64,000 nucleotides of DNA, taken from the NCBI GenBank assembly GCA_023053545.1, contig JAKZAN010000007.1:10354001-10418000 (forward strand), written 5' to 3'. Shown piece by piece: positions 58,801 to 64,000 of this stretch. Numbering within the stretch: the first letter of the stretch is position 1; every line of letters begins with the position of its first letter. This DNA is from Lepidurus packardi. Taxonomy: Eukaryota > Arthropoda > Branchiopoda > Notostraca > Triopsidae. The notes below the pieces were generated by a model. It searched no databases and was not told the origin of the DNA. It saw only the letters and a list, made by a program, of their open reading frames with translations. The translations under genes were made by a program, and so were the position numbers.

Positions 58801-61800
58801 CCATTATTGCTCATTCAGTTTCCCCAGCGGAATTCGTGATGTCCATTTCCCCATTTTTAATGGATTTTTCAGTGTTGGAATGGCTTTGTTCGCGCTGAGC
58901 TGGAAATTTTCTCACGTTTTAGTTTCAACGTGACACCTTCCAGTGCTTCTGTAAATGTGGAATTTGACACGCTAAAGTGTTGGAAACTTGGGATTCGATC
59001 ATCATTATTAAGAATCCTATTCAACGTGTAAATGCATCCAAACAAGATCCTGAAGAAACGCCAGAGAACTGAGATGAAGCGAGCAGAAACTATGGAGAGG
59101 GAAAAGTTATTCATTAGACTCAAACTTCGAGAAGAAAAATAAACTCTTGGTCGAAAAACGCTTCGGATTTCCTCACGTACCCCCCCTCTTGCCACCGCTT
59201 CTCTGATTGCCCCAAGCTTCACACCCCAACATCTGTCTTTTCTTCAATTCCTTTCCCCCCCTCTCTCAAACGTTTTCAACCCCAAAAGCACCCTTGTCTC
59301 TCTCGCGGTCCCTTTTCGACTTGAAAACCGCTCAAGATAGCCTCCCATGTACCTAAAGGAGGAAAAGGGCCTTGGACAAGTCTCTCAAATCTATCCAGAA
59401 CCCCTGAGAAAATAGGAACAAAAAAAAGGGGCCTTTTTATGCTCTCTTCTTCCTTGATTTGATAGGACAAGACAACTTTTTTTGGGGGTGCGCGAAGGGA
59501 AAGGCAAATCAGGAGAACTTAATGTTTGACACGTTCCAATTAAGCTTCAACACCGGAATCTTAAATGTCCAATGCCCTTACGTGTTAGTCTCTTAAAAGG
59601 GGGGGGGGGGGGACAATAGTAAGCCCCCTAGAAATAAAAGCTTCCCATAACTCGTTCGTTTGGCATGAGTAATTACTCCTAACGGCTAATCAATACACAT
59701 TAAGGGGAATTCCCCACGTTAAAACATAGCAATTTGGTCCTAACTGCAGTGTGACTTCACTAAGGCCTGTTTTCCTGTTTCAGAACATAGGAAAATCGCC
59801 CTTATGGACGTCTGGTATACAGTAAGGGCAATTCCCCGCGTTAAAACATAGGAATTTGGTCCTTACTGCAATGTGACTTCACTAAGGCCTGTTTTTCTGT
59901 TTCAAAACATAGGAAAATCGCCCTTATGGACGTCTGGTATACAGTAAGGGCAATTCCCCGCGTTAAAGCATAGGAAGTTGGTCCTAACTGCAATGTGACT
60001 TCACTAAGGCCTGTTTGTCTGTTTAGAACATAGGAAACTCGCCCTTATGGAGGTGTGGTATCCACTAAGGGCAATTTCCAGCGTTAAAGCATAGGGATTT
60101 GGTTCTACTTGCAATGTGATGTTATCAAGGTCTATTTTTCTGTCCACTACTATAGGAAAATCGCCCTTATGGACGTAAGGGCAATTTCCCGTACTAAAGC
60201 ATAGCAATCTGGTTCCAACTCCAATTTAACGTTCCCAGGGCCTGCTTTTTTTTTGTCAAAAATGATCCGAAAAGCGCCCTTGTTCTGCGATATTCCTGAA
60301 AAGTCTATTTTGGGATCTTTCTGAAAAGCCGCTTTTCACTAGTTATCGTGAATTCGCGTCTTGGATGAAAATGCCGGTTTTCATTTCCACTCCCAAGCAT
60401 AAATAAATGTAAGCAGCATGTTTATTTACCTTGGTGGTGGCAGTGGCTGGCGATCCAGGCACGACTGCTTCGTTGGTAACCGAGACGGCCAAGTACGCAT
60501 TATCCATCAAAGGCCACGCCCCCGCTACTTTGCACGTTTGGAACTCGCCGCTGAACGTCACCAAGTGGGGGTCACCAAACAAACTGCAATGGGTCATTTC
60601 CGAGGAGCCGTGATAAGAACACGCCATGTTGGTACCGGACACTACCGGCGGAGGTCTATGCACCGTCTCCTCCTTCTCCTTCATTTCACGGTGACTGCTA
60701 TGGCCACTCCCACCCAAGGAGGGCACTGGCGGCGGCGGAGCGGTATTGAACCGCGGCAGCGTAATCGCCGACGTATTCCTCAACGAGCAGTTGTACTCGG
60801 CGTTCCATTGCAACACCAAAGAAGACGTCGTATGGTAGGGCAAATGGCCGCGACACGACCGCGCCGTGGCGCGCAGACACTCGGAGTAGTGACGCAGTAC
60901 CACACAATACGCGTCAGTGGGCCCGCGCCGGATCCCGCCGCTCACCAAAGCTTGCTGGTACTGCCGGGCGCAGTGATCGTTCTTACAGGCAGGCGACGCC
61001 CCAGAAACGGTTGTGGCTGCAAAACAAAACAAACGTAAAACGTCACAAATCAATAAACTCCCGAGCACCAAATCGTTTCTCCCAATTCGAGCACCAAATA
61101 CGTTTTATCCGTCAGATCAAACAGTCAACACTTTAAACACCTTCATAATTTCAAAATAATAATTTCAAAATTTAATAAATTTTTAATAATAATAATTTAA
61201 TTTAATTAATTTAAAATTTCAAGAACACTTTAAGGATTCGAGAGCTCTTTTTCTTAATGGAAATCGTTATGTCAACCGATTTTTCGTCAAAATCAGCGTT
61301 TTTCATCCCAAATTTGGGATATAACCGCCTTTAGCGTCTTGTTACCCAACAAACCATAGAGATAAGCCTAATCTAACCTTCTTCCCGTTCAGTTTTTCCG
61401 GTCCTAACTCATTTCTTTCAAGAATTCCTCTCTTTGCACTCAATTTCGGTTGCGTTTCTGTTTAAAGAGTAATCGTATTGTACTACGCCTGTTTTTTGCC
61501 CCTCGAAACTTAAGAGTTCGTCAAGGCCATTTCTGGTGCGTTCGGGTATCGAAAGTTTCCTGGCCCAAAAGGTAGGAAAAACATGTTACCAAGGAAGGCG
61601 CGTCAAAAAGCTTAAGGCTAAATCCTGCTAATTCAATTAAAACTGCTGGGGGCTACCTAGACCCATATGATGATTGCCTCTTTCCCTTCCCTAGCTTCCC
61701 CCTCCCTCCCCCAAACCGCCCAACCACTGCTTCTTCCATTTCTTTTTATTTTTAAAAAAACACCTTCAAACTCAAATCCCGAAACTTGGCATTTTCCTTA

Positions 61801-63346
61801 ACCGAATCCAAAACTATATCACGCTAGAAAAACTAATAATTAATTCCCTTCCTATCAAATTAGAATAATCCTTCACAACCTTGAATATTGATATGATTGA
61901 ATAAATCTTCAAATCTTCTTTGAATAAATCATGAATAAAATTAGAAAAATGGGAGAAATTCAAACAAATTTTTGAATGGAATCTTATTTTTTTTAAATAT
62001 ATTCCATAAAAACATCTCAATATTTCTATATAAATCTGTACGTGTATGGACGTTTGAGATTTTTTTGTATTGAACTTACTGAGCTAATCCTGGCATTGTC
62101 ATTCCTCGAATCAAACGAAACTCGCCAAAAATAAATGAAAAAGCAATTTTATAGCAATGGTTTAAGGCTTTGGGAGTTCGATTTATCGCTTGTCCTCTCT
62201 TTCCACGCCTCAGCCCAACGACAAGTCGTGATGGGTCGCCTGCTGCGATAATTTCTCCCGCCAATGCCTTCATCAAATCTGAAGCAGTTTGGCTAACAAT
62301 TTCCTTCTCCTTCAGCCTGCTGCAGCTGAACATGTCAATGGGCGTGTCCTCTTCATGGATAAAGACAAACCGAGTCGGGGGGCTTAGAGTTATCCGGCTG
62401 CGCACACTAGGGGGCCCCAGCCAAGTCTCAAAATCTCTTCCTTTCTTTCACTTCTTCTCTGTCGTCCCTTTTCCCTCTTTTGTTGGGAACAAAAAATCTC
62501 GCACCAAATCGTTTTCTGCATCCACCCGAGACTTTTGCGGGCCAAGGGTGAGAAAACGAAGATGAGAAAAAGGGGGGTTACCACCATCCTTGGCTGTTTC
62601 CAAGACATGAACCCCCAAGTTTTCCCCCTACGTCTTTTGGGGGGTGAAAAGGGGGGGACCGTTCCGGCTCGCAAAGGTTCATGGGTCAAACTGGCTACAT
62701 CTCCAGAGACCCGAGAGCAGAACATCTGGGTTTACACCCCCCTTCTCCAACACAAAGAGAAGGCTTCGCTTCGCCAAATTTCTGGCCCATTTAATTATCG
62801 CAAAAACTTAAAAAAAAACACTTTCTAGAACCAGTTCACGCCAAATTATTCTTAACTGAATCAAATTCCTAACCTGAATCACTCTTAGCTCACCTCCCAA
62901 TTAAGAAAAAAGAATAATCTTGGATACATTTTTAGACAATCTGAGAACAAATTTCTGAAAAATCAGACAATGATTCCAAATGCTTGATTGTGCTGCCAGC
63001 TGGGCGTGTCTAGTACGACTACTTCTTAATTAACTCGTCGAAGAGATTTAGAATGATCTACAAAATGAGAAAATGACAATAATTTGAAGTTGAAAGAATT
63101 TACTTTCCACAAGAAATCAAACTTTTCCAAAAAAAATTCTAGAAAGGGGCGTGTCTAGAGTCTTGGATCCTACAACGGTCTCCAAAATGAATTAAAGAAA
63201 ACACGGAAAAGATCAAGTGATTTACCAAGCATGACTAGAGCCACAAGCAAGGCTGGGACGAAGCGATGGTGGGCGGGGCTTTCCTTATGTGGGCGTGTCG
63301 AAGGTGGCCGAGGCTGGGATTGCCAAGGAGGCGGAGCTGGGGCCAT
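52839..63346 (-). CDS. RGM: repulsive guidance molecule (RGM) family GPI-anchored protein
   Basis: Three coding exons (63226-63346, 60430-61016, 52839-53651) join in phase to 506 residues. RGMs are cell-surface co-receptors that bridge BMP ligands and neogenin. Seen: signal peptide core at about 29-48 after a long basic/Pro lead; N-terminal Cys-rich helical domain (CKNDHC, CVVLRHYSEC, SCRGHLPYH); a low-complexity Pro/His insert; then the autoproteolysis motif FGDPH (187-191, cleavage after Asp189) and TFSGEFQTCKVAGAWPLMDN; the C-terminal vWF-D-like domain with FVDG, VRQVGRYLTF, QLCVKGCPASERID, CLFDVMTTGDPSF; and a hydrophobic tail (PLLWFLALVLCW) expected to be replaced by a GPI anchor. An in-frame ATG at residue 39 lies inside the signal core and is not preferred. 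Length exceeds vertebrate RGMs (about 430-450) through the lead and inserts. Confidence 0.93.
53652..59680. other. main part of RGM intron 2, no exon recognised
   Basis: Holds a 120-170-bp direct duplication (54237-54365 and 54411-54532, core CTAGAATGCCA...AACCAAACGAAATTACCTTTT), a short duplication (CCCCTGCCAGAAGATCCGCGC at 55858 and 55985), a 16-bp perfect inverted repeat (56694-56709 and 56727-56742), a repeated AAAAATCTGAAAAATCTTGAC (58155-58215), and A runs at 55480-55503 and 56578-56600. Open frames are short and repeat- or homopolymer-bounded. Confidence 0.5.
59690..60250 (-). repeat. dispersed-family array E in RGM intron 2 (reverse orientation)
   Basis: Four to five units of about 120 bp with CATAGGAAAATCGCCCTTAT and TAAGGGCAATTCCCCGCGTT, the reverse complement of the family core. 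A G run lies just upstream (59599-59612). Confidence 0.85.
61017..63225. other. RGM intron 1, no exon recognised
   Basis: AT-rich, with the element GGGCGTGTCTAG twice (63003-63014 and 63147-63158). The overlapping opposite-strand frames at 62076-62828 are not supported by family motifs. Confidence 0.4.
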
Positions 63347-64000
63347 TACAAGGCTCCAACGCCCCTGGCTGCTGGACCCGCCCAATCCAGGCGGTCTCAA
63401 GCTCTTATGGTACCATCTACAGAAAAAAGACCCAAAATTCAGTTCCAATTTCAATGGGCAATCAAAATCAAACTAGCAAACATAAACAAAACCACGTTTC
63501 TGTATATCAAAACTTGCCCGTCGTTCGCTTCAAAAATAAAACGCCAAAAAACAGGGAAATTAAGATCAATACTTGATCCCCTTCTTTCAATCCCTCGAAA
63601 AAAACGAAGGAAACATAAACAAAACGCCAAGTTTCTAACACAATTTCCTCATCAGCGCTTAACTAGAGCTCAAATTAATCAGCAGCCATCTCTACGAAAC
63701 TAAAACTCGATTTACATTTGCTGTCACCTCTTTTCTAACTTGCTACTTAACTGTTTTAAATCACCCTAAACTAATTCCATAAAACAAATATCTTTAAAAA
63801 TTCCAGAAATTCCTTTTCGATCAAACTATCACATGACCCCTGTTGTACCTAGCAATTAAGTTCCTTTACTGTTTAATTAATATTTTTTTAAATTGGCAAG
63901 AAAGATGAATGACATTCCAAAGTCTCTTCTCCTTTCCATTTCAATTCCCTTCCATCTGCTCCCTCAAAACCCCGGTGGCTTCATTTTACTCGGTTCGCTC
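63347..64000. promoter_or_regulatory. upstream region of RGM
   Basis: Sequence 5' of the RGM start codon on the minus strand, probably 5' UTR and promoter. No TATA box was identified with confidence. The overlapping plus-strand frames (63231-63703) are shadows of RGM exon 1. Confidence 0.35.

Noticed and set aside
62076-62828. Overlapping frames of 97-131 residues in RGM intron 1
   Set aside because: Opposite-strand overlap, odd composition, no family resemblance.

Overview
This is eukaryotic nuclear DNA: every confident gene has GT-AG introns (many only 40-75 bp), two introns look like GC-AG, and long AT-rich, repeat-filled gaps separate the genes. The gene set (sniffer-type reductase, mS38, a tandem DCST1/DCST2 pair, an ABCC4-type transporter, a THAP protein, PSMC3/Rpt5, an RGM protein) is animal. 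Compact introns and overall style suggest an arthropod or other ecdysozoan. An RGM gene argues against Drosophila-like flies, which I understand lack one. I cannot name the species. All exon models were built by hand from splice sites, reading phase and protein-family expectation. In each multi-exon model the phases close exactly.

Layout. 1-4750: AT-rich and gene-poor, with one weak exon and a tandem duplication. 4754-14528: compact block of a sniffer-like SDR (+), a leucine-rich-repeat protein (-), the mitoribosomal protein mS38/AURKAIP1 (+) and a 1350-residue chromodomain protein (-). 16088-23641: two DC-STAMP-family genes in tandem (+), DCST1-like with a zinc-binding tail and DCST2-like, the family needed for sperm-egg fusion or sperm function. 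24007-32230: a 23-exon ABCC transporter (-), tail to tail with DCST2. 32962-36849: a THAP protein and the proteasome ATPase PSMC3/Rpt5 (+). 36850-49558: almost 13 kb without a recognisable gene, holding several arrays of a dispersed repeat. 49559-50668: a small secreted Thr-rich protein of unknown function between two copies of a duplicated repeat block. 52839-63346: an RGM (repulsive guidance molecule) gene (-) with a 6.8-kb intron.

Three signals stand out. (1) Between about 17.5 and 26.5 kb, CTGCAG-centred palindromes and their half-sites (ATTTCTGC, ATTACTGC) recur dozens of times, in exons and introns, across three genes on both strands, and are rare elsewhere. (2) Introns in this block have grown by tandem duplication that captured exon edges: the 5' end of DCST2 exon 2 with its splice acceptor (five copies), and the 3' end of an ABCC exon. 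(3) A repeat family with the core AAGGGCGATTTTCCTATG forms at least seven arrays in both orientations.
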